Part shown: positions 9,633 through 20,605 of the stretch, in pieces
How the letters are laid out: the number at the start of each line of letters is the position of its first letter
Numbering within the stretch: the stretch's first letter is position 1
Source of the DNA: Euryodendron excelsum
Lineage: Eukaryota; Streptophyta; Magnoliopsida; Ericales; Pentaphylacaceae
DNA: 64,000 nt
Reading direction: 5' to 3'
Assembly: GCA_033060915.1 (NCBI GenBank)
Contig: CM065397.1
Location: 35,531,001-35,595,000, forward strand
The notes under the pieces: generated by a model
What the model saw: the letters and a program-made list of their open reading frames with translations, nothing else
What the model was told of the DNA's origin: nothing
Database searches by the model: none
Position numbers and translations under genes: made by a program

Positions 9633-11478
9633 ATGGCAGACGCAGGTGATGACGGTTCCGAGAGGAGACGCCGTTCGGGGAAGGCGGCCAGGACCGATTC
9701 TGCTGGCGGTTCTAGTCGATCCAGAGGTAGTCGCCAATCCACCGGACGATCCTCATCCAGCCAGAGCGGGCAGGGGAGTAGACTACCCGTCGACCCTTTT
9801 CCTCCGGTTGAGCAGGCTTTTGCTGATGAGGTTGACGCCGAGGAGAAGGTACCGGGCCTTGGGGACCAGGTGACCGGCTATGGGAGAGCTTCTTCCAGGC
9901 ATAGGCAGACAGATGCCGACTTGGGAGATTTGCAGATACCAGATGTCCCACCTCTCGGGGATCTGGCCTACCACCCTAGTGTATATTCCAGACAGCATTT
10001 GCCACCTCCGCCGGTACATACAGCTTTTCGAGGGGCTGTTCATCAGGTCTTTGTGACCATGCAGCAGGCTGCCCCATCATACTGCGCCTTTTTGGCAGAG
10101 ATCGGGTTTGGCGCCTTTATGGGATTACAGGCTAACCGCCTGAACCGGCACTTGGTACTGGCATTGGTTGAGCGGTGGTTCGGGGAGACTGGGACCTTCC
10201 ATTTCCTCGGCTTCGAGTTAGGCCCTACTCCTTTAGATTGGGCGATTATTACAGGACTCTCTTTTGTCGGCCGGCGGATCACCCTGCACCCGGTCAGCAA
10301 CGACGAGGCCTGTTTGCTGTTGGACTTGCCCCAGCCTGAGCGTTCTGCATTCCCAGTCTCTTGGATTAGTCAGGGTGAGCGTACTTTTGCTACCGAGCCA
10401 TCTCCTACCCGGCGGGACATCATGAGACGGCGACTTGTGTTGTACATCATCTTTAGCTGCTTTTGCAACAACAACAAGTCACTCGTGCCGCGCCGTCTGG
10501 TGAGTATAGTAGCCGATTTGGGAGCTTTGTCCGAGTTGGACTGGGGGTCCTTTTCTTTTGGCTGCTTTCTTCGATCGATGCGGGTTCGGACTTCTTCTCG
10601 TTAGGGGTGCATGACTAGCTTTTGGCCCTTCCTTGTCTGGTGGAGTTACGAGTACCTGCCAGTGCGTCGCCCCGCAGTTGTTGAGGATGATCTCTATCCT
10701 CGTGCTTTGAGGTGGGCTCGTGACCGGGTAGCTCAGCGATCGAAGATTACTGACTTCGTGACGCTCCGGGCTAACCTGGAGCTGATTGAGGCGAGGGATG
10801 TGACCTGGCGGCCCTTCAATGGATCAGTCCATTATGAGACAGTCCGGTACCTGGTCCCGTTGTCCTTATCGAGAGCTGTATTTCTCAGTGATGACACCTG
10901 GGAGTCCTATCTTGGAGAGCGGCATTGGCGGCAGTTTCACGATGAGTTTCGATCAGCAGGGGCTCCGCCAGAGTATATGTTTGGAGCCCTGGTGGCTGGA
11001 GTGCCCATCCCCTACCAGGAGCGCCAGCCAGGTGCCGAGTTCTTGCTTCCTCCGGGTACGGATTACGCTGCGCACTTTGGAGCCCATTCGATTGGTGCCT
11101 TCACCCGATTTGAGGTAGTAGTCGGCGGGTATGCTGTTGGCTAGGAGGTGGTTGACTTGTGGCGCCGTGCTGGAGGATATGTGCCCCAGGCCGAGTTTAC
11201 TGCTGTGAGAGACTAGAGGGATCGATACCAGATGGAGCGGGACCAGTACCAGGCCGAGGTAGCTTCTTTGACGGCTCGGTTGTCTCAGATGGGTGGTGGG
11301 GGGGTAAGTTATTCTCTCCTTGCTCCTTATTGCTCTGCTGTTGCTTAGTTCCTTTTGTATGCAGCTGATTTCGGCCCTATCTTCCCTGCAGGATGGTGGT
11401 GCTTTGAGTAGTTATCCTCCTCCTCCGATGCCGGGTTTCGGGGATTTTGATCCAGATGATATTGATTTTGATCTGTGA
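9633..11478 (+). pseudogene. Plant mobile domain (PMD, aminotransferase-like) protein gene
   Basis: Encodes a PMD-family protein (Pfam PF10536; relatives MAIN and MAIL1 act in plant nuclei, and PMD genes are also carried by transposons). Exon 2 runs 9633-11303, intron 2 11304-11391, exon 3 11392-11478; both joins are phase 0, giving about 584 codons. Residues 1-100 are a charged Ser/Gly/Arg-rich leader. The PMD core follows with GFGAFMGLQANRLNR (about 158-172), ERWFGETGTFHF (180-191) and GPTPLDWAIITGL (197-209), then an LDWGSFSFG segment and FWPFLVWWSYEYLPV. The C-terminal tail is acidic (GFGDFDPDDIDFDL). The gene is antisense to element A. The frame is interrupted by three in-frame TAG codons (10602, 11142, 11214) and no other stops. 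ATG 9633 is chosen because it follows the intron acceptor; the upstream ATG at 9546 would be intronic. Its function in the element is unknown. Confidence 0.85.
11304..11391 (+). other. Intron 2 of PMD gene
   Basis: 88 bp with donor GGG/GTAAGT and acceptor CCCTGCAG/G. Phase 0 on both sides. Joining the flanks leads in frame to a proline-rich, acidic C-terminus and a TGA stop at 11476-11478, which strongly supports the model. A second possible acceptor (TATGCAG, ending 11364) also exists. Confidence 0.75.
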
Positions 11479-12589
11479 TACATGAGACTTTGATCTTCTT
11501 TTGCCCCTTGTCCTTGAGATGTACTGATGTTAGACAGTTTTATTTTGCATGACTTTGTATAAGGATGGATGTTTATGGTACAGATATATATGATCAGAGG
11601 CATGTGATATTTATTCCATGAGTTGATGCTGATGACTTCTATTCCGATAGGGAGTTATATCCTATGTGTGCAAAGCTCATGCTGATTTTTTTTTTTTTTG
11701 GCCTCTTGCCCCTTGGCAACTCCTTTCTTTTGCTTTTCCTTTCTATTTCTTTTCTTTTCTTTTCTTTTATGAAACGAAACAATTCTTTAACCCTTTCCCC
11801 TTAAATCTTTTCCTTGGAAGTTCAATATACCTAGTGTGGGCGGTGATCCCTAGGTTGGGGTTTTGTTAAGAAAGGATAAGTGGCTCAACGGGTTTGGCAA
11901 GGGGTTGCTTTTGACTGTATGGGAAATGAAATGAGGGCCTCTCTTCACTTTGAATTAAATTGCTTGATCTATAGAGCTTTCAACACTATCCTAGCATGAT
12001 AGAGGTGGACACCACTCCTAGATTTCTCAACTATTGTCTGCCCCAGTGTGGGGAGAACAGTCTTGGATCAGGGTTGACAAAGAAAATTTTCACTTTTCGC
12101 GAGGCACTAGGGGTTAAGCAAAGGGAATATAAGCAAATTCGTTCATTTATTTGGTTATTTATTCTCTATATGTGGGGGAATGAAAGATGGCTTCTTTTCA
12201 TTTTGATAAACTGGCCACACATCGCTTAGCCTCAGAGTCCTGCAAGTGTCGCCTTTGGGTAGCATCCTCACTCATCCTTAGTCCCTCTCTGGAAAGCTGA
12301 TCATTTGGCGAGTGGTTAACTCATGCTAACATCCCCTCAAGTTGGACCATTCCATAAGACAAACCATGCCCCTTGCGTAGAGAGTAGTCACTATTCCCAG
12401 GGGAAACAAGACAACAACAATGGAATAAAAGACTGTCATTTGATTATTATTATTATTTTTATGAAAAGCATAAGGTTCTTCAGCAAAAAAAAAAAATGTA
12501 AGCATTAATTAAAAACAAAAAGTAAAAGCGATAGAAAGAAAGTGGGTGAAACCACCCCTCTCTTATACGCTTGTGCAAGAAACCCATTT
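11479..12589. other. Spacer between convergent PMD and gag genes
   Basis: Contains the probable PMD 3' UTR (to about 11650), a T-run and a CTTTT microsatellite (about 11744-11768), and about 800 bp of AT-rich sequence. No coding feature or canonical AATAAA in a convincing place was found. In sense direction this is where the pol genes of a full element would lie, and none is seen. Confidence 0.55.
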
Positions 12590-13897
12590 TTAGTACGGCT
12601 TTGGGCCTGTGCCCTCGTCTGCATTCCATCCACGGTTGAGATTTTCAGCTAAGGTAGGATAGGTAGATGCTTCTCTTGGAGTTCCAAGTGAGTTGGTGGT
12701 GATGATGTAATTATCAGTTTTCTTGATTGTCTGGCCTTCATTTGTTTGCTCCGGAGTTTCTCTAACAAACCACTCAGGCGATTCGTATTCGTCCAGCTCG
12801 ATAGGTCGTGCCCGGGGCTTTCTGCTCTGGCCTCCAATTGGGGCTCGCCGCTCCTCAGGTATACACAATGGGGAATTCTTATTACGGAGTTTGGACAGCT
12901 CCTCATCAATTTTCTTCACAGACTCGTATACAAGTTTGTCTTCGGGGGTCGGCATCTCATCAGGGTTATATCGTGACCAGGCATCTTCGCATTCCATTTC
13001 CTTTCCGTCCTTGTAATATATCTCTTGGCATGCAGCAAAACAAACCTTGTTGTTACCAAACTTTGTAATGATGTTGACAGCATGGTCTAGTGGAGGGTTT
13101 GCAGAGCCGTTCGGAGAAGGATTTGCCGGTCGTATCCCAATGATCTTATTATCTATCAGGTCTTGAATCTTATGCTTGAGGGCCAAACAATCTTCAGTAT
13201 CGTGTCCTTGGCTATCCGAATGATACTTACAGCTTGCTGCAGATTTGAAGTAATGAGACGGAGGATTGGGCTGGGGTCGAGCAGGTATAGGTTTCAGGTA
13301 CCCAGCTGCTAAGAGGCCAAAATAGACCATGATTTGTGAGCACGCGAGTTTTGTAAATGTCCGCTTCTTCCCACTTGTTCGCCTAGTCCGAGGAGGTATT
13401 GCAGATGTTTTCGATGATTGGGGACCACGTTTTGGTGAGGTCGCAGCTGGGTTGATGGTTCGGGAATTGAAAGGGCTTCGGGTTCTATGTTTCAGAACGG
13501 GACCATTCTCGGTGGCAGGGCAAAAAGGGTCGGGATGATATTCGAAGGGAAGGTCATATAATCCTTGTGTTTGGTTAGGGGTTGGTTTGGACGGCATTCG
13601 AGCAAGGCCCTCGGCCCGGGGAGGTCGTTGGGAAGCAATGGTGGCGGCATAGTCATGATCTTCCTTCTTCGTCCTTTTTCGTCCATCATGGGTTTGGGCC
13701 CGCAAGGACTCTGCTTGCTCTCGGGTTGTGTGAGATAAGAGTGAGGAAAGCATGCCTTCCATTTCGGTCATCTTATGCTTGACTCCTCTTGTCTCTGCTA
13801 GTAACTGAGTTAACGTATCAAGAGTAAGCAATTCCATGCTTGTAAGATCGGGGAACGAGGGAAGGTACCTAAAACAAGTTTTCCTTTGGACTTCCAC
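12590..13897 (-). CDS. gag: Gag-like protein, C-terminal half (Tat/Ogre type)
   Basis: 435 codons in element sense, about 1.1 kb downstream of the primer-binding site. The N-terminus (about 21-55) is leucine-rich and may form a short coiled coil. Residues 70-180 are basic and low complexity. Residues 180-250 match the end of Tat/Ogre gag proteins: a YLKPIPARPQPNPP segment, then a zinc knuckle C223-X2-H226-X5-H232-X4-C237 and the IQDLID motif. The usual capsid-like core of about 100-200 residues between N-terminus and knuckle is not recognisable, so the protein looks internally deleted. The frame ends in hydrophilic sequence without protease. It could still bind RNA through the knuckle, but capsid assembly is doubtful. 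The start may instead be Met21. Confidence 0.75.
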   Translation of the reverse strand: MEVQRKTCFRYLPSFPDLTSMELLTLDTLTQLLAETRGVKHKMTEMEGMLSSLLSHTTREQAESLRAQTHDGRKRTKKEDHDYAATIASQRPPRAEGLARMPSKPTPNQTQGLYDLPFEYHPDPFCPATENGPVLKHRTRSPFNSRTINPAATSPKRGPQSSKTSAIPPRTRRTSGKKRTFTKLACSQIMVYFGLLAAGYLKPIPARPQPNPPSHYFKSAASCKYHSDSQGHDTEDCLALKHKIQDLIDNKIIGIRPANPSPNGSANPPLDHAVNIITKFGNNKVCFAACQEIYYKDGKEMECEDAWSRYNPDEMPTPEDKLVYESVKKIDEELSKLRNKNSPLCIPEERRAPIGGQSRKPRARPIELDEYESPEWFVRETPEQTNEGQTIKKTDNYIITTNSLGTPREASTYPTLAENLNRGWNADEGTGPKPY

Positions 13898-15010
13898 CTA
13901 TCTATGTTTACAAAGGGAAACCCTAAACTACTCTTGAGTCTTCGGATTCGCCTTCCTTGGATTTAATGTTGAGGAGGTCGCTGAGAGACCTTGTTGATTG
14001 ATTGCCCCTTGTCTTCTTGGCAACCCTATCTCCGTGAGCATAGAGGGATTGGGGCCCCTCTTATGGAATGAATTGAGATGCATGCAATGAGTCCTTAGGG
14101 TTACATGGGAACCCTTAGGGTTTGGGTAGGTTTAATGCAAGGGAGAGTGACGTTGGTGTCACTCTCAATGGGTTGATCATATGCATGAGAATGCAGTGAC
14201 CTGAGTTACTCGGAACTCTTGTCTGGACATGGGGATATTGAATGCATGAACATGAATATGCACAAAGTATAAAGAGAGAAGGTACAGTTAAAGTAAACAT
14301 GCATGCATGAAGAGTTAGACAGACATTATAACAGTATGAATGCAGGCATTATTACAGCAGGTATAAATGAAAGTAAGAGCAATCGCCCTTTCCTCCGTGA
14401 TTTCGAAAACGGTGCTCGTGTCCTAAATCCGGCAGAGGTTCGGCTATGCATGGTGTCTATATGAGTATGAGGTTGAAGGTTGACTAATGCGTCCTAAAAA
14501 GTCTCGATCCCCGGATCTTTAAACCTAGGCCCACTCCCCGAGGTGGTGCCATGATCGGTTGGTGAACCGAGCGGGGGAACCATCAAGAGGCCGTAGGCGA
14601 AGAAATTGACACAGCATCTTGCCCACAACCAATATACCGTTCCCCCTTTCTAACTAGAAAGGACATATCAGGGTATGCAAGTATGCAGAATGCAAGTGCA
14701 CATGCAGTGTGTGTGTGATTTTTAAAAGTGGAGGAAAGGGCCCAACAACTCCCATTCATCCTGTACATCACATTCATGCAAAGCCGTTAATAAAATTTAA
14801 ACATAAAACGCACCTACAAAACAAAGATGCAAGTGTCAGTATGTGGATGACAAACATAATACAAGATAATATGAATAAATGCATGTTTTTTGAAAACAAT
14901 TTTTGAAAATTTAGTTTTGAAAATTTAAAGTGAATAGGATTGAACCAAGTTAATTGAAGACTCTACATGGGTGAAGGGTAAAGAGACATGACTAACGGCC
15001 TAACCCTCTA
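13898..15010 (-). other. Element A leader between primer site and gag
   Basis: About 1.1 kb of non-coding sequence with CATGCA-rich stretches. A related leader scrap is at 26800-27180 on the plus strand, sharing GCATTCTCATGCAT and GAGGGGCCC(C/A)AAT. It is likely to hold packaging signals; none can be pinpointed. Confidence 0.55.
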
Positions 15011-15014
15011 AGTG

Positions 15015-15032
15015 TCCCCAGCGGGGTCGCCA
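15015..15032 (-). other. Primer-binding site of element A
   Basis: TGGCGACCCCGCTGGGGA on the minus strand, two bases after the 5' LTR end. It begins TGG as expected for pairing to a tRNA CCA end. Sites of this form are known from Tat/Ogre elements. The tRNA was not identified here. Confidence 0.8.
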
Positions 15033-18000
15033 ACTGTCGCGCCCAGATTTTTCGCACTCGAGAAATACTCACCCAAGCGGGAAAAATGCTGTACTCTCTC
15101 GTTAGAACTCACCCTCCTAAAAGAATGAGTGCGACTAGATTTGAATAAAGGGCTTTAGAAAAGGATTCGGAGTCGCCACCTAACTTGATTAAGGTGAGTT
15201 AGGTCACCTAAAAACTAAGAATAATCCGAAGACTACACTTAGGGTTTTTGGAAAACAATTTTGAAAATATCTCCTCAAGAGAGGGTTTTTAAGAAAAACA
15301 GGTTGTTTGGCAACCTTTGGAAAACATTTAGCCCTTTTTGAAAAATAACTCCTTTTGGTCTTTGAAATCAGTGATCCTAGGTTCGGAGGTTGGTTACGTG
15401 TAGGGAAGACGCACTAAGCTATCACCCTACCCCGCCCTTTCGGTACCTACATGTCAATCTACCCTAGATTCACCTATGAGAGTCTTTAATTAACCCATGT
15501 CCAATTCTATCCACTTTAGAAAAACAATATTTGAAAAATATAATGCATGATACGCAGGTGCAAGATAAGAGAATTCAAAAATAGATTTGGAGATAAATTT
15601 GAAAAGAATTTGATTTGAAAATAAATTTGAAGAGATGGAATTTGAAATTGAAAAGTTTGAAAACTTGGAAATAGGGATTTGAAAATAGAAAAATTTTGCA
15701 ATTGGAACTTTGAAAATAGATTGGAATTTGAAACTTGAAAATATGGAGACCACACCCATGAGGGAGGAATTAAAAGTTTGAAAAGTTTTGTGACCGCACC
15801 TATGAAGGTTGCCTACATATCCCTTTGGGGGAATCAGGTCAGTCGTAGTTCGGACCGGAGTCCGATTGAAAATAGAAGGTTGGATTGGAAGAAAAAGATT
15901 TGAATTGGGAATTGAATTTGATTTGAAATTAGAAGAGGAGATTGAAAATTGAAGTTGAGAAGATTGGACTTTGATTTGAAAAGATTGATTTTGGAAAGAC
16001 TTGGTTTTGGAAAAGAGAAGGTTTAAGAAAACCTAGACTTAGGGAAAGCTTGACTCGACTTGGAAGGTTTAGGAGATTAGGAAAGGTTGGATTTAGGAAA
16101 TGTTTGAATTAGGAAATGTTCGATTTAGGAAAGTTTCGAATTAGAAAAGTTTCATTTTTGGAAAGTTTTGAAATTAGGAAAGTTTTAGGTTTAGGAAAGT
16201 TTTCGAAAAAGGAAAGGTTTTCAGATTAGGAAAGTTTCCAAATTAGGAAAGTTTTGAAAATCGGAAAGTTTTGAATTTAGAAATGTTTTGAAAAAGAGAA
16301 GTTTTGAATTTGGAAAGCTTTGAAAACAAGGAAGTTTTGAAAATAAGAAAAGTTTCGTTTTGGGAAAGGTTTGAAAGAGGAAAGTTTTCAATTTAGGAAA
16401 TGTTTGAAAAAAAGGAAGTTTCAACTTAAGAAAGTCTTGAATTTAGAAAAGTCTTAAATTTGGAAAGATTTGAAGTTTAAGAGAGTTTAGAATTTAGAAA
16501 GTTCTAGGTTCAGAAAGATTCAACTTAAGAAAGTTTTAAATTTAGTAAGTTTTGAATTTAGGAAGCTTAGAATTTTAGAAAGATTTGAAATTTAGAAAGT
16601 TTAGGATTTAGAAAGTTTTAGAGTTTGAATTTTAGAAAGTCTTGAAATTAGGAAAGGTTTGAATTTAGGAAAGGTTTGAAAGCTTATATTTGAAAAGTTA
16701 AGATTTGAAAAGAGGGTAGAATTAGGAAAGGGTTGAATTAGGAAAGATTTGAAGGTTGAGTTTTAAAGTTTAGGAAAGATTTATATGTTCAAGTTTTTAG
16801 AAACTTAAGGTTTAAGAAAGTGGAAGTTTAGGAAGAATTCAAATTAGGAAAGAGTTGGATTTTAAAACTTAAGGAAAGATTTGAAGTTTAGGTTTAGGAA
16901 ACATATGGTTTAGGAAGGTAGGGAATTAGGAAGGTTTGGATTAGGAAGGGATTGGATTTGGTTTCTAAAAGAGAAAGGTTTGATTTATTTCCAAAAACGG
17001 AGGATAGGATCTAGTTTCCTAAATGGGGAGATTGGATTTGGTTTCTTAAAGGGAAGATTTGATTTGACAAGGATTTGGAAAGGGAGATTCTAGAAACCTT
17101 ATATTTGGAAAATTGTTGTTTTGACGTAGAAAAGAGGTTTTGGAAACATGTATAGTTTGGATGTGAAAACGAGAGGTTTTGGAAACTTAGGTTTAGGGCA
17201 AAGGTTGAAAATCGTGTTTTTGGAAAGAAAACTAGGGTTTCCTAATTGTGGGTTCTAGGGTTTGGTTTGGGCTCTAAGGAAAGAGTTTCTTTTTTTTGGA
17301 AAACGCGTTTTTGGAAACGAAGGTTTTCTAGAAGGGAATCCTAGGGAGGAGTTTTTTTGGAAAGCATGTTTTTGGAAACGTAGAGTTTAGAAAGAAAATC
17401 CTATAGGGGAATTTCTTGAAGGAAGATTCCGGGAGGAGAGTTTTTAGAAAGATTTTTAGGGAGTGTTTTTAGAAAGTGAATTTTGAGGAAAGAAAGCTTT
17501 GGAAAGGAGTTGAAAAAGGGAGTTTTGAAAAAGAGATTGTCAAAGGGAGTTTTTGAAACCAATTTTGAAGAGGGGAGTTTTAGGGAAGTATGTTGAAAAA
17601 GAGATTTTTAGGAAGAGATTTTTAAAGAGAATTTTTGGAAAGTATAAAAACATCTCACTTTCCTAAAACAATTCTAGCCATAAGAGGACTAGAATCACTT
17701 TAAGAAAGTAGTTTTGAAAACAAGGTTTGAAAATATAGACCAAAAGGCCACTTTTAATATAACACTTTCCTAAAGCAACCCTAGCCATGGAAAGACTAGA
17801 ATCACCTTAGAATTGTGATTTTGAAAACAAGTTTTTGAAAGAGAGATTTGGATGCAATTTTGAAAACAAGTTTAAAAACGTTTTGAAAAACAACTTTGAA
17901 AACAGTTTTTGGAAGATGCAAGACTATGATGTGCACAATACAATTTGGGGGTCGTGAACGTACAAGGCTAAGGCTTCACCACATAATCAAGGGGGCCGGA

Positions 18001-18524
18001 CCCACGTGATCTTTGGTTAGACTAGAAGAAAGCCCCCGACACGGTGACTCTCCCATAGCCCAATCCTACACATGGACCGGGAATCCCCTTGTTTCAAGCA
18101 TGCAAAGAAAGGGGGGGAAAGAGATGGGGGATTAAAATAGAGAAAACCCAAGTGGGTTGGAGAGAGAAGAGAGAGGGGGGGAGTGCAGAAATTTAAAGAG
18201 AAAACCTACCTTGTATCTTCTTTAATTTGCGCGCCGCGCTGTCTTCAATCTTCGGTCTTCGTCTTGATCTTCTTCTTCAACCTTCAAGGGTTGTCTTCAA
18301 ATTTTGGATGGCAGCTCTTCAAGTCTTCCAAAGATGGTTGAAGGATAGTGTATGAGTGTATGGGGGCGTGTATGAGTGTATGGAGGCTAGGGTTTGTGTA
18401 TAGTGCCTAGGGTTTGGGAAAACCTAGGGAGGCTAGGGTTTTGGAGGTGCTTGAGCTCTGTATATCGAATTGTGTGATTCCTAGGTTAAGTTTGCAGACC
18501 CCTTTCACGTTGATCGAGGCTCTG

Positions 18525-18532
18525 TATTTATA
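18525..18532 (-). promoter_or_regulatory. TATA box of the 5' LTR of A
   Basis: TATAAATA on the minus strand, followed by CAGAGCC. This copy would drive the element RNA. Confidence 0.8.
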
Positions 18533-18884
18533 GAAGTTGGACAAGCCAGGCGCCTGTTGCAGTGGCGCCAGGGCAAAATTTATACTGGCGCCACTAGGAG
18601 TGGCGCCAGGCCATTTTTTGGCTTGGCGCCACTGCTAGTGGCACCAGCCATTTAGGAAACAATTAAGGTCGGCAAGCAACGTATCTTTGACTAGATTTGG
18701 GCGCCTGTACTAGTGACTACCATGTAAACTTTAGCCTAGCTTCACTAGGAGTGACTCCGGAAAGTCCGGGAATGATTTGAAGGAGCCGGGAGTGACCCAG
18801 AAGGCCGGAAAGGAGCAGGAACACTTAAAATAGTGTCCTTGAGGTATTTGACTTGAAAAGTGAGGATTGGATGTATCGGAAAGG

Positions 18885-19545
18885 TTGACCGAGTCTTTAG
18901 GGGCAAAACGGTCAATCGGACCGGAAAACTGCCGGGACAGACTCAAACTGTCCCGAAAGAAGACTTGGGATCTGGAAACATTATTTAGAATGTTTCCAAA
19001 GGTTGCCGGTTTGATACCCAGAGCCGGCGTGGTCAGAAATGGAGACCGGCCCACCAGGGGCAAAACGGTCATTTTGTACCGGGTTGGCCGGAACTGACTC
19101 GGAATGGTCTGGAAAGGTAAAGGAAGGTTGAGAATACTATAAAAAGTATTCTCGGGACATTACCGGTTTGATACTCAAAGCCGGTATGGTCGAAGAAGGA
19201 GACCGGCCCTCTAGGGGCAAAACAGTCATTTTGTACCGGGTTGGCCGGAACTGACTCAGAATGGTCCAGAAAGGTAAAGGAAGGTTGAGAATACTATAAA
19301 AAGTATTCTCGGGACATTACCGGTTTGATACTCAAAGCCGGTGTGGTCAAAGAAGGAGACCGGCCCTCTAGGGGCAAAACGGTCATTTTGTACTGGGTTC
19401 ACCGGAACTGACTCGGAATGGTCCGGAAAGGTAAAGGAAGGTTGAGAATACTATAAAAATTATTCTCAGGGGGTTACCGGTTTGATACCCAGAGCCGGTG
19501 TGGTTCCCGAGGCGTTCGGATGCCTAGGGGCAAAATGGTCATCTT
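18885..19545 (-). repeat. 157-bp tandem array, right LTR (about five units)
   Basis: GGGGCAAAA(C/T)(G/A)GTCA phrases at about 18898, 19056, 19213, 19370 and 19527. It matches the left LTR array minus one unit. Confidence 0.85.
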
Positions 19546-19627
19546 GACCGAAAAGTCTCGGAAAAGGTCCTAAGGGTAGTCTGGTCCTTTTTCACCAAAG
19601 TGAGCTAACAAACACGGGTATTGACCT

Positions 19628-20230
19628 AGGTTTTGAGTGTTTCCGCCACTCTAATGGTGTGAGTATTTCCGCTACTCGGATGGGGTTGAAGATTTGTGAG
19701 TATTTCTGCTACTCGAACGAGGTTGATGATTTGAGAGTATTTTCGCTACTCGGACGGGGTTGATGATTTGGGAGTATTTCCGTTACCCTAACGGTTTTGT
19801 GAGTATTTCCGCTACTCTAACAGGTCTATGAGTATTTCCGCTACTCTAACGGTTGAGTATTTCCGCTACTCTAACGGTTCTGTGAGTATTTCCGCTACTC
19901 TAACGGTTGAGTATTTCCGCTACTCGGACGGCTCTGTGAGTATTTCCGCTACTCTAACGGTTGTGTGAGTAGTTTTGTTACTCAGACCGTCTCGAGGAAT
20001 AAACTGTCTCGAGAGAGGGATTGGAAAGGGGTCTTATCGTCTCCGAAGAGACGTGCCTGGATTGGAACCGTCTCAAGGAATAAACTGTCTCGAGAGAGGG
20101 ATTGGAAAGGGGTCTTATCGTCTCCGAAGAGACGTGCCTAGATTGGAACCGTCTCGAGGAATAAACTGTCTCGAGAGAGGGATTGGAAAGGGGTCTTACC
20201 GACTCCGAAGAGATGTGCCTGGGTTTTGAG
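19628..20230 (-). repeat. 29-bp and 81-bp arrays, right LTR
   Basis: About eleven 29-bp units with the GAGTA/TACTC stem, then three 81-bp units with the CGTCTC/GAGACG stem. Confidence 0.85.
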
Positions 20231-20600
20231 TGTTTCCGCCACTCTGACAGTTTTGTGAGTGTTTCCGCCACCCTAACGGTTTTGTGAGTGTTTCTGCCAC
20301 TCTGATGGTTTTGTGAGTGTTTCTACCACTCTGATGGTTTTGTGAGTAGTTTTACTACTTGGACCGTCTCGAGAAATAAACTGTCTCGAGAGGGGGATTG
20401 GAATTGGAATAAGAAAGGATAATGCCCCTAAGGGCATTTTGGTCATTTGGCCTCTATTTGGGCCTGACAGGCTCACGAAGCGATGGAAAGACGGAATTTG
20501 GACTAGAGGATTGGATTCGATTGGAATATATCCATAATGACTTGAAAACAAGTCTGGACGGAGTGTAGACTGCCGAGCGGTCAAAAATGGGGTGCTTACA

Positions 20601-20605
20601 TCTAC
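20601..20605. repeat. Target site duplication of element A, right copy
   Basis: tctac, exact copy of 2559-2563. Confidence 0.95.

Larger units (their letters stand above)
2564..20600 (-). mobile_element. Element A: complete non-autonomous LTR retrotransposon
   Basis: An 18-kb insertion bounded by 5-bp duplications, with LTRs at 2564-8288 and 15035-20600. Sense is the minus strand, shown by the TATA box direction, the primer-binding site next to 15035 and the polypurine tract next to 8288. The interior holds a gag remnant in sense and a PMD gene in antisense. No protease, reverse transcriptase, RNase H or integrase motif is recognisable in any frame. Long LTRs with a coding-poor interior resemble the LARD and TR-GAG classes. 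A hand comparison of the first ~0.9 kb of the two LTRs found about ten substitutions plus a few indels (roughly 1-1.5%), so the insertion is fairly recent. Confidence 0.93.
15035..20600 (-). mobile_element. Element A LTR, right copy (5' LTR in sense)
   Basis: 5566 bp with the same organisation as the left copy: TATA box at 18525-18532 (minus), palindromes at about 18540-18650, 157-bp array at about 18885-19545, 29-bp array at about 19628-19985, 81-bp array at about 19985-20230. Compared with the left copy it lacks one 157-bp unit and a ~17-bp stretch near 15140. Confidence 0.93.

Noticed and set aside
11479..12589. Possible reverse transcriptase or integrase remnants
   Set aside because: No frame shows the expected conserved motifs. 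The segment is AT-rich and broken by stops in all frames.
12723..13068. Plus-strand frames opposite gag
   Set aside because: Shadows of the minus-strand gag frame, which has a recognisable zinc knuckle.
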